Shown here piece by piece: positions 15,262-23,777 of a stretch of DNA of 64,000 nt (its first letter is position 1; each line of letters opens with the position of its first letter). The translations under genes and the position numbers were made by a program. The stretch comes from an uncultured bacterium (GTDB taxonomy: Bacteria > Elusimicrobiota > Elusimicrobia > Elusimicrobiales > Elusimicrobiaceae), in the NCBI GenBank assembly GCA_949291365.1, contig CASEVJ010000007.1, forward strand, positions 106,196-170,195, read 5' to 3'. The notes under the pieces are model-generated. The model did no database searches. It was not told the DNA's origin and saw only the letters and a list, made by a program, of their open reading frames with translations.

Positions 15262-16221
15262 TTACTGGGACAAACGCTGGGCCAAGCGGTGGGCAAAAGA
15301 GTCTTTGCCTAATTCTTTAATTTTTTGCAGGGCTTGGCGGGCCTGTTGGGGGCGGTTTAGTTTCAGCCCGTTCATATAAATCATAAACAGGGCCAGCTCA
15401 TTGTCCGGATTTTCCGCCAAAAGCTGCTGGGCCTTGTCCCAAGAGGCCTGGTATTGCTCTGCCTGATACAGCCACATGGCCCCAATAGCGCGTATCTCTG
15501 CCCGCTGCGGCGCCAGCAAAGCGGCCACTTCCAAATCCGCCAGCGCCTGCTGTATGTCTCCCAGTCCTTTATAGGCCCGTGCACTAATGAGCCAATAAGT
15601 CGGCTCCAGCGGGGTTTCCAGCTTGGCCATGGTGATATTGATAAAGGCATTGGCATAGTCCCGCTGGCGCAAAAAAGCAAATGCATACCGGGCGCGGTTA
15701 ATGGACGGCGCGCGGGGATTTAACTGGAAAAACGTATCATAATATTGCCGCGCTTTGGAATAAAAACCCATATTAATATAGTTCTCCGCCTGGCCGGCCA
15801 TGGCTTCCAGATTGTCCGGGTCTAAACGTAACACTTGGTCATACATTTCTATAGAACGGTCAGTCAGCTCCGTACGCTGGTACAAACTTGCTGCTGCCAG
15901 CAAAAGCGGAATATTTTTATGGTGAAATTCCAGCGCTTCCAAATATACTTCCAGCGCTTTTTCGGGCTGGCCCAGCTGTTCATAAGCCATTCCCAGCAGT
16001 CGGTAGGCGCGCGCTTCGCGCCGTTTGATGTTTTCCGTTTTATAAATATAGCGGCTTAACTCTACAATGGCCTGCTGATAGTTGCCGCTTTCGTAGGTTT
16101 CCCGCGCTTGTACAAATTCCTGTCGGTCTTTGGGGCTAATGCCAAACAGTCCCGCCTGCGCCGGAAGCGCACAGAATAAGAAAGAAATCAGCAGGAAAAA
16201 TAAGTTAGTTTTTAAGCACAT
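15262..16221 (-). CDS. Exported tetratricopeptide-repeat protein
   Basis: 319 residues with a signal peptide (NLFFLLISFLFCALPAQAG). From about residue 32 on it is a series of TPR motifs (ARAYRLLGMAYEQLGQPEKA; DPDNLEAMAGQAENYINMGF; ARAYKGLGDIQQALADLEVA), helical hairpins that bind partner proteins. It is the last gene of a six-gene envelope operon, and its ATG overlaps the end of the patatin gene by 17 bases. It is probably a periplasmic scaffold; no catalytic domain is present and no specific partner can be named. Confidence 0.85.
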   Translation of the reverse strand: MCLKTNLFFLLISFLFCALPAQAGLFGISPKDRQEFVQARETYESGNYQQAIVELSRYIYKTENIKRREARAYRLLGMAYEQLGQPEKALEVYLEALEFHHKNIPLLLAAASLYQRTELTDRSIEMYDQVLRLDPDNLEAMAGQAENYINMGFYSKARQYYDTFFQLNPRAPSINRARYAFAFLRQRDYANAFINITMAKLETPLEPTYWLISARAYKGLGDIQQALADLEVAALLAPQRAEIRAIGAMWLYQAEQYQASWDKAQQLLAENPDNELALFMIYMNGLKLNRPQQARQALQKIKELGKDSFAHRLAQRLSQ

Positions 16222-17161
16222 CGTCTATCGCAAAAAGAAGAATATCTTCTTTCAGCGCCTCTAAATTTGCATTGGCGGAGCGAATGCCCACCTCTCCGGC
16301 CTGATGCAGTTTGTCCAGCTCCAGCGTGCTGACTCCCAAGACGCGGTTTTGAATGACAAAATTGGCTTTTTGGGAGGACTCCTCTATCATGGCAGCTCCG
16401 CGTACGTCCCCTACGCGCAGCAGATAGGCGGCCACGGTTTGGGGCGCCTGGGAAGCGTAATCCGGCGGCGTGACGGAAGCGATAATATAGTCGGCCCCCT
16501 TTTGTTTTACCAGATTGACCGGCAGATAATTTACCACCGCCCCGTCCACCAAATAGCGGTGGCGGTAAGACACGGGGTCAAATACGCCGGGCAAATTCAT
16601 GCTGGCGCGTACAGCGATGTCTACCGGGCCGGAGTCAAACACCACCTGTTCGCCGGTTTTAACGTCCATGGCGGCGGTGGCAAACGGAATGGCCAAATCT
16701 TCAAAACGCATGTGCCCGATTTGCTGGTGAAAAAAATTCTGCAGGTTTTGGGACGAGGGCAGCTTTTGTAAAAACAGCAGTTTAAAGGCCCCGATAAGGT
16801 TAAAATCGGGGGTAATAGTATCCATTTTGATATGATTGCCTATTTCCCACAGCTGGTCAGTAGGCAGGCCTGCTGCGTATAAGGAGCCGACTACGGCCCC
16901 CATAGACGTGCCCGCCATCATATCTATAGGCACTCCGGCGTTATGGAGCACCTCCAGCACGCCCACATGGGCAAACCCCCGCACCCCGCCGGCAGAAAGA
17001 GCCAGCCCTATTTGGGGGCGTTTATGCTGGGGCAGGTCAATAAATTCTTCCCACAGAAAATTCCGTAAAATACCGTCTTCGGTTACCGGGGGCAAAGCGC
17101 AGAGCGGCGTGGAACACACCGCCACAGACAGCAGCAATAAAAGCGCTAATCGTATTTTCAT
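16205..17161 (-). CDS. Exported patatin-like phospholipase (RssA/NTE type)
   Basis: 318 residues. The start is the ATG at 17161, which gives a clean signal peptide (RLALLLLLSVAVCSTPLCA); an in-frame upstream ATG would add 48 residues overlapping the tolC end. The patatin domain has the oxyanion loop ALSAGGVRGFAHVG, the nucleophile elbow MAGTSMGAVVGS and the catalytic Asp in YLVDGAVVNYLP, so the Ser-Asp dyad is complete. Such enzymes cleave acyl chains from phospholipids. Being exported and next to TolC, it could act on the periplasmic face of either membrane. No C-terminal barrel is present, unlike PlpD-type patatins. Confidence 0.9.
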   Translation of the reverse strand: MKIRLALLLLLSVAVCSTPLCALPPVTEDGILRNFLWEEFIDLPQHKRPQIGLALSAGGVRGFAHVGVLEVLHNAGVPIDMMAGTSMGAVVGSLYAAGLPTDQLWEIGNHIKMDTITPDFNLIGAFKLLFLQKLPSSQNLQNFFHQQIGHMRFEDLAIPFATAAMDVKTGEQVVFDSGPVDIAVRASMNLPGVFDPVSYRHRYLVDGAVVNYLPVNLVKQKGADYIIASVTPPDYASQAPQTVAAYLLRVGDVRGAAMIEESSQKANFVIQNRVLGVSTLELDKLHQAGEVGIRSANANLEALKEDILLFAIDDVLKN

Positions 17162-17189
17162 AGTCCCCCGCAGGTATGGCCGTGCTGGA

Positions 17190-18491
17190 TTATAAATCCT
17201 GTCCAATGGCCCATTCCAAGCCGGCTTTGGCCGCCAAATTATTGCGTACGGATTCGTAATAGGCGCGTCCGGTCTGGTAATAAGCGTCCAGCGCTTCCAG
17301 CGCATTCACGTCCGGCCGGGCATTTTTTTCAGCCCGGGCCAACAGCTTTTGTACTTCTTGCCAGGCCTGCTGGCGGCTGAATACTTCGGCCTGCCAGAAG
17401 ACTAAATCGGCATAGTTTTCGGCCACTTGGACGCGGATTTTGTCTTCAATAGCGGCGCGGTGCAGTGTGCTTTGTTTCTGCTCGGCCTTTCTTTGGGCGT
17501 TTTGGCTGGAAAAAGTGAAATTAAGCGGCAGGCGCACCGCCAGAGAGATTTGTTTGTTGACGTCGTCTAAATTGTCAAATCCCAGCTGCTCGTAGCTCCC
17601 GGTTAAAATTAAGTCCGGGTAACGGCGGGAAAGAGCCAAATCTATGGCCAAGTTATCCAGCTCCAACGCGTAAATAGCGGCTTTCAATTCGGGGCGGAAT
17701 TCCATAGACCAGAGGTTGAGTTTGGGCAAGTCCAGCTTTACTTCCACCGGTTTAAAGTCTCCTTTTACCGTGATTTGGGAATTGAGTTCTTTATTGAGCG
17801 CGACCAGCATACCCAGCTGAGCTTTCTGCAAATCATTTTGGGCTTCACTTTTCAGCGAGGCCAAGCGGGAAATCAAATACTGCACTTTCACCTGTTCCCA
17901 CGCTCCGGCATGCAAAGAACGGGCGTAGCGGGTTGATTTCTCCTGCACCTCTTGGGCCAGCTCCATATTGTGCTGGGAATACAAGAGCCGGAAAAAGGCC
18001 TTTTTTATGCTCAATACGGTGGCGTTCTTGACGGCTTCGTATTTGCTTTGTACTTGTTTTAAATTGGCCTGCGCCATTTTCAGCGCGCTGCGGAAACGAC
18101 CGCCGGCGTAGAGGTACTGCGTGGCGGTAACGCCTACGCCAAAGAATTGATGTTTGGTGTCATCGGACAACGAATCATTGCTGGGAATGAAGCGGTTGGC
18201 GACGGAATCCGGCAGTACCATTGGGTATTCCAAGTCATACCATGTAGCCGTGCCCTGCACCGCCAGCTGCGGCAGGAACAAAAATTTAGCTTCTTTTACT
18301 TTTTGCTCCGCAATAATAATTTCCTGTTGGGCGGCCAAAAATTCGCTGTTATTTTCCAACCCTAGACGAATGGCATTCTCCAGCGTTAATTCATCATTAA
18401 TTAAACTGGAAAAGCGCAGCCCGTATTCACGTTGGGCCGCCGCCGGCACTGCCAGACACAAAGCCAGACAAAGCCAAAATAGTTTTCTCAT
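17190..18491 (-). CDS. TolC-family outer-membrane efflux protein
   Basis: 433 residues with signal peptide RKLFWLCLALCLAVPAAAQ. It has the two-fold TolC layout: LTLENAIRLGLENNSEFLAA opens the first half, and MEFRPELKAAIYALELDNLA the second, with long helical stretches forming the periplasmic tunnel. TolC homologues are the exit duct of tripartite pumps and type I secretion. No membrane-fusion protein or inner-membrane pump is encoded nearby, so its partner must be elsewhere. It overlaps the preceding HAMP gene by ATGA and is followed by the patatin gene after 28 bases. Confidence 0.92.
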   Translation of the reverse strand: MRKLFWLCLALCLAVPAAAQREYGLRFSSLINDELTLENAIRLGLENNSEFLAAQQEIIIAEQKVKEAKFLFLPQLAVQGTATWYDLEYPMVLPDSVANRFIPSNDSLSDDTKHQFFGVGVTATQYLYAGGRFRSALKMAQANLKQVQSKYEAVKNATVLSIKKAFFRLLYSQHNMELAQEVQEKSTRYARSLHAGAWEQVKVQYLISRLASLKSEAQNDLQKAQLGMLVALNKELNSQITVKGDFKPVEVKLDLPKLNLWSMEFRPELKAAIYALELDNLAIDLALSRRYPDLILTGSYEQLGFDNLDDVNKQISLAVRLPLNFTFSSQNAQRKAEQKQSTLHRAAIEDKIRVQVAENYADLVFWQAEVFSRQQAWQEVQKLLARAEKNARPDVNALEALDAYYQTGRAYYESVRNNLAAKAGLEWAIGQDL

Positions 18492-18955
18492 ACTCCCCCG
18501 TTGTTTTTCTTTTTTATTTCTTCTTCCACACGATCCATCATTTTATTGAATTCGTCTTGCAAATCCGTCAGCTGGTCGCCTTTGCGCAGGTGCACCCGTT
18601 GGGAAAAGTCCCCTTTGGCAATGGCTTTGCAGGTTTGTTCAAACCGGTATACGGGCCCGGCCATTTTATGGGATACAATGGCCGAAATTAAGACCACAAA
18701 AATTACATAAATGACAATTTTGTAAATGAACCCGTAAGCGATGGAAGGAAAATGGTCATAAAGCGGCTGCAGCAGTACGGGATAGTGGTCAAAGATGTCA
18801 TTAAGCGTAAACGTCAGCTCAAACGCCATAATCAAAAGACCCGCCAGCACGCTCAAGATAATCAGCATCATGTAGCTAAACTGCAGATTTTTCTTGATGA
18901 AGATAGTACGTCTTTTAAATTGCGGCGCACCTGCCGCAGGCGGTTTGTTGGTCAT
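18488..18955 (-). CDS. Small inner-membrane protein with a HAMP domain and no output domain
   Basis: 155 residues: a short cytoplasmic N-terminus (Pro/Ala-rich), a first membrane helix (MMLIILSVLAGLLIMAFELT), a periplasmic loop of about 30 residues, a second helix (IVIYVIFVVLISAIVSHKM), and then a HAMP linker (GPVYRFEQTCKAIAKGDFS to about residue 145). Nothing follows the HAMP but a charged coil (VEEEIKKKNNGGV), so there is no kinase, cyclase or chemotaxis domain. Such stubs may act as regulatory subunits through coiled-coil contacts. It overlaps tolC by four bases and lies 16 bases after the barrel gene. Confidence 0.8.
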   Translation of the reverse strand: MTNKPPAAGAPQFKRRTIFIKKNLQFSYMMLIILSVLAGLLIMAFELTFTLNDIFDHYPVLLQPLYDHFPSIAYGFIYKIVIYVIFVVLISAIVSHKMAGPVYRFEQTCKAIAKGDFSQRVHLRKGDQLTDLQDEFNKMMDRVEEEIKKKNNGGV

Positions 18956-18971
18956 AAATCCTCTAAAAGCG

Positions 18972-19682
18972 CTAGAAATTAGTTACATAGCGCAGCTGCA
19001 AAATGCGTTCGTTTTCGTCCCCGCGGCCTATACGCCGCGCCGCGCCCGAAAGAACCAGGGCGGGTGTAATGTAAATATGGGCGCCGGCATTAAGGCGGGA
19101 GTCACGTACATTATTGATGTTATCCCACTCTGCTGCCAGGGAGAACCATTCCGCCAGGCGCCAGGTCATCCCCAAAAAGAAATAAATGTCATGGCGGTCA
19201 AAATCCGAAAGATTGACGCCGGCCGAGGCATTGAGCCCGGGGATAAAAATTTCGCGCGTCATGGTCAGGTATGCGCCTTTGCGGTCGTCCATGTATTTTT
19301 TTGAATCGGGGTCGTAGCCATAGCGCCGTCCGTCATAGCCGATAGCAATGGCCGGCAAATACAAACTGCCGTCATAGAGTTTCCATTTTACCTGAAAATC
19401 CGGGTCGAGCACTTTGATCTCATCGGAAGAGCCCACAAATTCATAGACCGCCAGCGAGAAGCCCAAATTAATCTGCGGGATTACTCCAAAATCCAAACTT
19501 TCCATAATGCTCCCGTCTGCATAAGAGCGGGTAAGAAAGGATGCCTGGTATTTATCCAATACATTGGCGGTAGGCACGTCAATAATTAATGTTTCCGGGG
19601 CATAGCCGTCATATCCCTGGGCACAGAGCCCGGTGGGAATCAGCAAGCCCAACAGTGGCAAAAGCCATTTTTTGTAACTCAT
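18972..19682 (-). CDS. Outer-membrane beta-barrel protein, YjbH-like
   Basis: 236 residues from the ATG at 19682, which has AAGGAG at the right distance; an upstream ATG at 19697 lacks one. Signal peptide SYKKWLLPLLGLLIPTGLCAQ is followed by alternating-hydrophobicity strands (ESLDFGVIPQINLGFSLAVY, WFSLAAEWDNINNVRDSRLN, ILQLRYVTNF) ending in Phe, as expected of a Bam substrate. The pattern of strands and the C-terminal segment on inherited-looking hairpins resemble exopolysaccharide-associated YjbH porins, but the match is only by eye. It is the second gene of the operon. Confidence 0.7.
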   Translation of the reverse strand: MSYKKWLLPLLGLLIPTGLCAQGYDGYAPETLIIDVPTANVLDKYQASFLTRSYADGSIMESLDFGVIPQINLGFSLAVYEFVGSSDEIKVLDPDFQVKWKLYDGSLYLPAIAIGYDGRRYGYDPDSKKYMDDRKGAYLTMTREIFIPGLNASAGVNLSDFDRHDIYFFLGMTWRLAEWFSLAAEWDNINNVRDSRLNAGAHIYITPALVLSGAARRIGRGDENERILQLRYVTNF

Positions 19683-19700
19683 TACACTCTCCTTCATGGG

Positions 19701-20258
19701 TTACAGCCAGGTGCGCGGTTCTTTTTGTTCCGGCTTCTGGATATAACGTACATTGTGAATGAAAATAAATTCGCGGGCGGCCATAAAGTCATTGCTGTCA
19801 CGCGGGAACTCCAGCTCCACCACTCCTTCATCCATGCGGGAAGTGTCGTAAACAACACCGCGGTTCCAGCGGTCAAGCTGGGCGGTATCTTTGTCCAGTT
19901 TGCGTGGGTTCCAATAATTGCGCAGCACTACTTCCCCTTTGACCAGCTGCCCGCCTCCGACGGCGGAAGTCCGTTCAATGACGTCGGTGGTAAAAATGGT
20001 TTTTCCTTCGCAGGGCCCATTGACAAAGGTTACTTTATAGCGGGGGTCGCATTCGGTGGGTTTGCGGTTCAGGCGTGCCAGTGAATAGGTGGCATAGGGT
20101 TTTCCTTCATTAAGACAGGCGGCAAAAATATTGCTGCTGAAATTGCGTTCATAGGTATCGGCGGAAAAAGACCGGTTATAGGGGGAAGTTTCTTTTTCCT
20201 GGTGGCACCCGGCCACAATACATGATAAAAAGAGTATGGGCAAAAGCAGTTTTTTCAT
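19701..20258 (-). CDS. Putative lipoprotein, first gene of envelope operon
   Basis: 185 residues from ATG 20258 (GGAG upstream). Signal sequence KKLLLPILFLSCIVAGC has a lipobox (VAGC), so Cys19 should be lipidated. The mature part has two further Cys in SNIFAACLNEGKP and PTECDPRY plus FVNGPCEGKTIF, possibly a disulfide pattern, and a C-terminal half with VVELEFPRDSNDFMAAREFI. I do not recognise a family. It leads the operon that continues with the barrel, HAMP protein, TolC, patatin and TPR protein, all on the minus strand with gaps under 30 bases. Confidence 0.75.
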   Translation of the reverse strand: MKKLLLPILFLSCIVAGCHQEKETSPYNRSFSADTYERNFSSNIFAACLNEGKPYATYSLARLNRKPTECDPRYKVTFVNGPCEGKTIFTTDVIERTSAVGGGQLVKGEVVLRNYWNPRKLDKDTAQLDRWNRGVVYDTSRMDEGVVELEFPRDSNDFMAAREFIFIHNVRYIQKPEQKEPRTWL

Positions 20259-20282
20259 GACGTCTCCGTTTGTTTGAAAATA

Positions 20283-20340
20283 AAAACACGGGCTTAACGC
20301 CCTTATTTCCAGTATAGCTGTTTTTGGGAAGATTTTACAA
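20283..20340 (-). promoter_or_regulatory. Promoter with a 5'-terminal hairpin for the envelope operon
   Basis: Minus strand: -35 TTGTAA (20340-20335), 18-base spacer, -10 TATACT (20316-20311). The predicted transcript starts near 20304 and immediately forms GGGC-GTTAA-GCCC followed by GTGTTTTTATTTT, a short stem plus T-run. This may be a weak attenuator or a stabilising 5' hairpin. The rest of the leader reaches the GGAG site and ATG at 20258. Confidence 0.5.
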
Positions 20341-20679
20341 GAGAAAACCGGCAAATGTGCTGTAAAAAGGGGCTGGACAGGCAGAGCCGGGCACCAGGCG
20401 CTTTTCAAAGCGCCTGCAAGAATATGTGTTGCTAAAAATGCAAAGAGCAGAATATAGCATACCGCATGTATGTTAACTGGAGAGGGCTTGGCCTGTTGCA
20501 GGTTGATACGGAGTGCCCCAAAGCGCCTATGCTGTTTTGCTCCAAGTATACTTTGTGCTGTATGCGGGTTTTTTGAAAAATTCTCTTATATAGAGTAACA
20601 AGGGAGCAATGTTTATGGAGTCAGAAGCGGGATTTTCCGGCTGCAGCAGAAAGGCCGCTTTGGCGCGGGGAACAAAAAA
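20341..20679. other. Intergenic region with a perfect short inverted repeat
   Basis: No gene is supported. It contains a perfect inverted repeat CAGGCGCTTT (20395-20404) TC AAAGCGCCTG (20407-20416), without a T-run on the plus side, and an AT-rich patch around 20575-20620. Confidence 0.4.
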
Positions 20680-20706
20680 ACGCCCGCCGGATAGGGCGGG
20701 CGTTTG
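20680..20706 (-). terminator. Intrinsic terminator after the 688-residue protein gene
   Basis: CGCCCGCC (20681-20688) pairs with GGCGGGCG (20695-20702); on the minus strand it is followed by TTTTTTTGTT. It lies 14 bases past the stop at 20720. Confidence 0.93.
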
Positions 20707-20719
20707 AAAAGACAAGCTA

Positions 20720-22786
20720 TTATTTGCCGGGGGCAGACAAGCCCATTACTTTTTCTGCGCTTGAATCTTGGCTAATTTGTTTTCTGGTCTGGACATTGAC
20801 CTGTTGCAACATTACCGGGAAAGCCACATCGGTAATATTTTCTATGGCTTCTTTTGCCAAGGCCTTGGCTTCCTGTCCTCTTTGTACAAACATATTGCGC
20901 AGTGTCTCGCCGGCTTGTTTCATGTTTTGACCGGAGTCTTCATCCAATACTCCTCCGCCATAAAACACTAGTCCGGGGAAAGGAATAATTTCTTCCGGCA
21001 GTTCTGCGGCGTTGCCGGCGGTGGGTACATATACCAGGAACGGATCCGGCGGCGGTACGCGCGGAGCCGGGGACGTGTTGTTTTTATTCAATTCAGCCAT
21101 ATTCTGGCTGTTATAGGGCAGATAATACGGAGGGAAATTTTTCAAATCTTCCTCAATATATTGTGCCTGTTCTTTTTCTTCTTCCGTTTTGGCCTGTTCT
21201 TGCTGCTGTTTGGCAAATTTAGCCATCAGCTGTTGGGATATGTTCAGCGGGTCGCCCATATACTGAACGCCGGAGCTGGTAATGCGGTTGGCCATAGAAG
21301 GATTGGGCTGATTGTTAGAGCCGACATAATAACATTCTCCCTGGTCGCAGCCCTGTTCTTTCAACATAAAGTCATAGAACGCTTTCAGTGTCTCATCCTG
21401 GCGCTGGCGAGCTTTGTTTTCCTCTTCTATTTGTTGTTTTTCTGCTTCAGAGGCATCCGGGTTTGCGCGCAAAGCCGCCCGTCCGCCATATTCCTGCAGC
21501 GGGTTTTGGGGGCCTGCTTTGCCTAATAACACAAGCATTTTTACTTTAGAATCTTGCCCTTCCGGCCGTTTTTTGCCGGACATGCGGGCCAGTTCCAGCA
21601 GAGATTCCTGTTGGTTTTGCAGGGCTTCTTGATTGCTTTTCCGGGCCATTTCCGCGACTTGTTTTTGGGAATAGGGCTGGGGAAAAGAGCAGGCCGTTCC
21701 TTCGCCGCGTTGGCTGGAATAAGTGCCGGAGACGGATTCCCCGCAGGGGAAGGTCTTGGACAATAAATCAGCAGGCGGCTCGTCCTGGGCCAGCAGCTGC
21801 ATTTTTTCATAGAAAGAATTGCGGATAAATTCTTTTTGTTCCGGTGAGAGGCGGTTTACCTGTTCTACAAGCTGCTTGCGTTCTTCGGGGTCTAATTTCT
21901 CGTTTGCCATATTGCGGATACTTTCCACCACTTCATCAAGCAGCTGGTCGGAATTAAACACATCATCCCAAGAAAAATCATTCACTTGCTGATCATTTCC
22001 TCCCGCTGTCCCATTGATTTGTGGCAAGGCAATGGCTTGCCCACGGCGGAAGCGTTCGTTCGGTTTGCGTTCCCGGCCGGTGCCTAATCCGTCTGAAGAT
22101 GCCAGCATGACTGCTTCTTGGTCAGAGGCGTGCCGCGGCTGTACGGATTTTTGTTCATCCAGACCAAATATTTTCTTAATCGGGCGGAAGAGGCGGGCCC
22201 ATTTGGAATCGGGTATGGCCGGTGCAGAAGGCGAGGTACCACCAGTGTATTTGGCGGCGCGTTCCATACGCACCAATTTGTCGTATGCAGAGTCGGAAGA
22301 ATTGATGTCGTGCATGCCGCGCTGGGCTCCTTCCGGGGCGGTTTGGCGCACTAATATCCATTCGCCTTCTTCATTTACAAAACCGGCCTCCCCGTAGTTA
22401 TTATAATTTTCCGGGTAGTAGGAGGAAGAAGAACTGCCTGCGCTTTGCGCCGCTTCGGCATTTTCCGGTGCGGCGGCGTAGCGCGGGGATTGGTCATACA
22501 TTTCTTCAGCGTAGATGGCTGCCTCGGAACTGTCTGCATACAGCGGAGGGCGCTGCGGCTGTTTTTGTTTTTGTTGCCCCGCAAATAAGGAATACACTTT
22601 GCGCACCAATTCGCTTAACGGATTGGCGGTAAAAATTTGCGGAGATGCTTTTTTCCCTTGCGCTTGGGCAGCAGCAGGAGCCGCCGGCTCTTCTAAAAAG
22701 GGGAGCAATAAGAAGAACAAAATGGCGAAACAAAGCATCATGACTAGAAATTTTCCGGCGGTTTTGGCCTTGTCGCTTTTAGGCAT
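20720..22786 (-). CDS. Large membrane-anchored protein of unknown function
   Basis: 688 residues, start at ATG 22786 with AAGGAG upstream. One N-terminal membrane helix (KFLVMMLCFAILFFLLLPFL, about residues 12-31) with a basic N-terminus suggests a periplasmic or secreted body held in the inner membrane. What follows is mostly low complexity: Ala/Pro/Gln-rich to about 250, acidic and Gln-rich helices (QEALQNQQESLLELARMSG; KFAKQQQEQAKTEEEKEQAQ) and Pro/Asn-rich loops. Four Cys fall in two pairs (TFPCGES ... TACSFPQ and EQGCDQGECYYVG), possibly disulfides. The C-terminal 90 residues look more globular (IIPFPGLVFYGGGVLDEDS). I recognise no family. It has its own terminator and is separated from the protease gene by 100 bases. 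Confidence 0.75.
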   Translation of the reverse strand: MPKSDKAKTAGKFLVMMLCFAILFFLLLPFLEEPAAPAAAQAQGKKASPQIFTANPLSELVRKVYSLFAGQQKQKQPQRPPLYADSSEAAIYAEEMYDQSPRYAAAPENAEAAQSAGSSSSSYYPENYNNYGEAGFVNEEGEWILVRQTAPEGAQRGMHDINSSDSAYDKLVRMERAAKYTGGTSPSAPAIPDSKWARLFRPIKKIFGLDEQKSVQPRHASDQEAVMLASSDGLGTGRERKPNERFRRGQAIALPQINGTAGGNDQQVNDFSWDDVFNSDQLLDEVVESIRNMANEKLDPEERKQLVEQVNRLSPEQKEFIRNSFYEKMQLLAQDEPPADLLSKTFPCGESVSGTYSSQRGEGTACSFPQPYSQKQVAEMARKSNQEALQNQQESLLELARMSGKKRPEGQDSKVKMLVLLGKAGPQNPLQEYGGRAALRANPDASEAEKQQIEEENKARQRQDETLKAFYDFMLKEQGCDQGECYYVGSNNQPNPSMANRITSSGVQYMGDPLNISQQLMAKFAKQQQEQAKTEEEKEQAQYIEEDLKNFPPYYLPYNSQNMAELNKNNTSPAPRVPPPDPFLVYVPTAGNAAELPEEIIPFPGLVFYGGGVLDEDSGQNMKQAGETLRNMFVQRGQEAKALAKEAIENITDVAFPVMLQQVNVQTRKQISQDSSAEKVMGLSAPGK

Positions 22787-22886
22787 ACCTACTCCTTACT
22801 AAAGAATATGGGTAAATAATGTAAATATAGTGTACCCGTTTCCCTGGGTTTTTTCAAGGACTCTTTGTCCTAGGGCGTATCTGGGA

Positions 22887-23651
22887 CTATTGGGTCAAGC
22901 GGGCCCAGAGGCGTTTGGTGATTTGCCAAGATTTTTGGATATGTACCCGGAATTTGTCCCACAAGCTTCCGCCGGCGGGGGTTTTGTCTTGCTGTTGCTG
23001 CGGGGGGGCCACGAACGGCGAATAGCCGTTGTCTTGCAGCAGGCGTATCAAATAATTGGACGGAACGGAAAAATTGAGGTTTTGGTTGCCTTCTCCCTGA
23101 TAAGTGGAAAATGCTATGGAAATAACCTCTCCCTGGTCATTAAAAACCGGGCTTCCGCTGGAGCTGGGGGATATGGGCGCGCTGATTTGGTGCCAGATGA
23201 TCCCATCGCTTTTTTTGCGTACCTGGCTGATTAAGCCCGATGTAATGGTATTATGCAAACGGCGCGGGTTGCCAATGACGGTGATTTCCTGCCCCGGCAG
23301 TACATAGTCCGAGTCTCCCAGCAGTACGGTGGGCAGGTTGCGCGCCCCTATTTTGACAATAGCTAAATCCACGTCCTTGGAAGAGGCCAGCTCTATGGCT
23401 TGGCCGGATATGGCGCCTGTATTAAAGGTGATGTTGACATACATGGCGTCCTGCACGACATGGCGACTGGTGGCGATGACGCCGTCTTCGGTTACGACAA
23501 AACCCGTCCCGGTAAAGGTGGTGCCGTCTTTTTTAAGCACGTTAATAGCCACGATGGAGGGGGAGTTTTCCTCCGCTATTTCCACGCGGCTTTTGGCCTG
23601 AATACCGGGGCACAGCGTTGTGATTAAAAACAAAAGCAGCAGGCGCTTCAT
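22887..23651 (-). CDS. Exported trypsin-like serine protease without PDZ domain
   Basis: 254 residues from ATG 23651; an upstream ATG at 23702 would add 17 residues and spoil the signal peptide (KRLLLLFLITTLCPGIQA). The HtrA-like S1C fold has a full triad: His64 in TSRHVV, Asp95 in KDVDLAIV and Ser165 in SPSSSGSPVF, where HtrA proteins have GNSGGP. The domain ends near residue 210 at NFSVPSNYLIRLL. No PDZ domain follows, only a Gln-rich linker and a basic helix (SLWDKFRVHIQKSWQITKRL) that might touch membranes. It is probably a periplasmic quality-control or processing protease. Its mRNA may be leaderless. Confidence 0.87.
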   Translation of the reverse strand: MKRLLLLFLITTLCPGIQAKSRVEIAEENSPSIVAINVLKKDGTTFTGTGFVVTEDGVIATSRHVVQDAMYVNITFNTGAISGQAIELASSKDVDLAIVKIGARNLPTVLLGDSDYVLPGQEITVIGNPRRLHNTITSGLISQVRKKSDGIIWHQISAPISPSSSGSPVFNDQGEVISIAFSTYQGEGNQNLNFSVPSNYLIRLLQDNGYSPFVAPPQQQQDKTPAGGSLWDKFRVHIQKSWQITKRLWARLTQ

Positions 23652-23658
23652 GTAAATG

Positions 23659-23664
23659 ATTATA
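23659..23664 (-). promoter_or_regulatory. -10 element predicted to give a leaderless protease mRNA
   Basis: TATAAT on the minus strand, seven bases before the ATG at 23651. No Shine-Dalgarno sequence lies between or just before. Confidence 0.5.
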
Positions 23665-23709
23665 TAAATTTCCGGCTTTTTTGGATACTGTGACGGAAGC
23701 ACCGTCTAT

Positions 23710-23738
23710 TTGCCAATGCGGTGTATAAATTGTACACT
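23710..23738 (+). promoter_or_regulatory. Putative greA promoter
   Basis: -35 TTGCCA (23710-23715), 17-base spacer, -10 TACACT (23733-23738), 40 bases before the greA ATG. Confidence 0.45.
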
Positions 23739-23777
23739 GGTAAATAATGAAAGAGCCGTTTAGGAGTGTAAGTTATT

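Noticed and set aside
15034..15312. 92-codon plus-strand frame
   Set aside because: It covers the terminator of the opposite operon and the end of the TPR gene; no ribosome site and no recognisable protein.
16205..17305. Longer patatin frame
   Set aside because: The 48 extra residues overlap tolC and precede a perfect signal peptide, which must be N-terminal.
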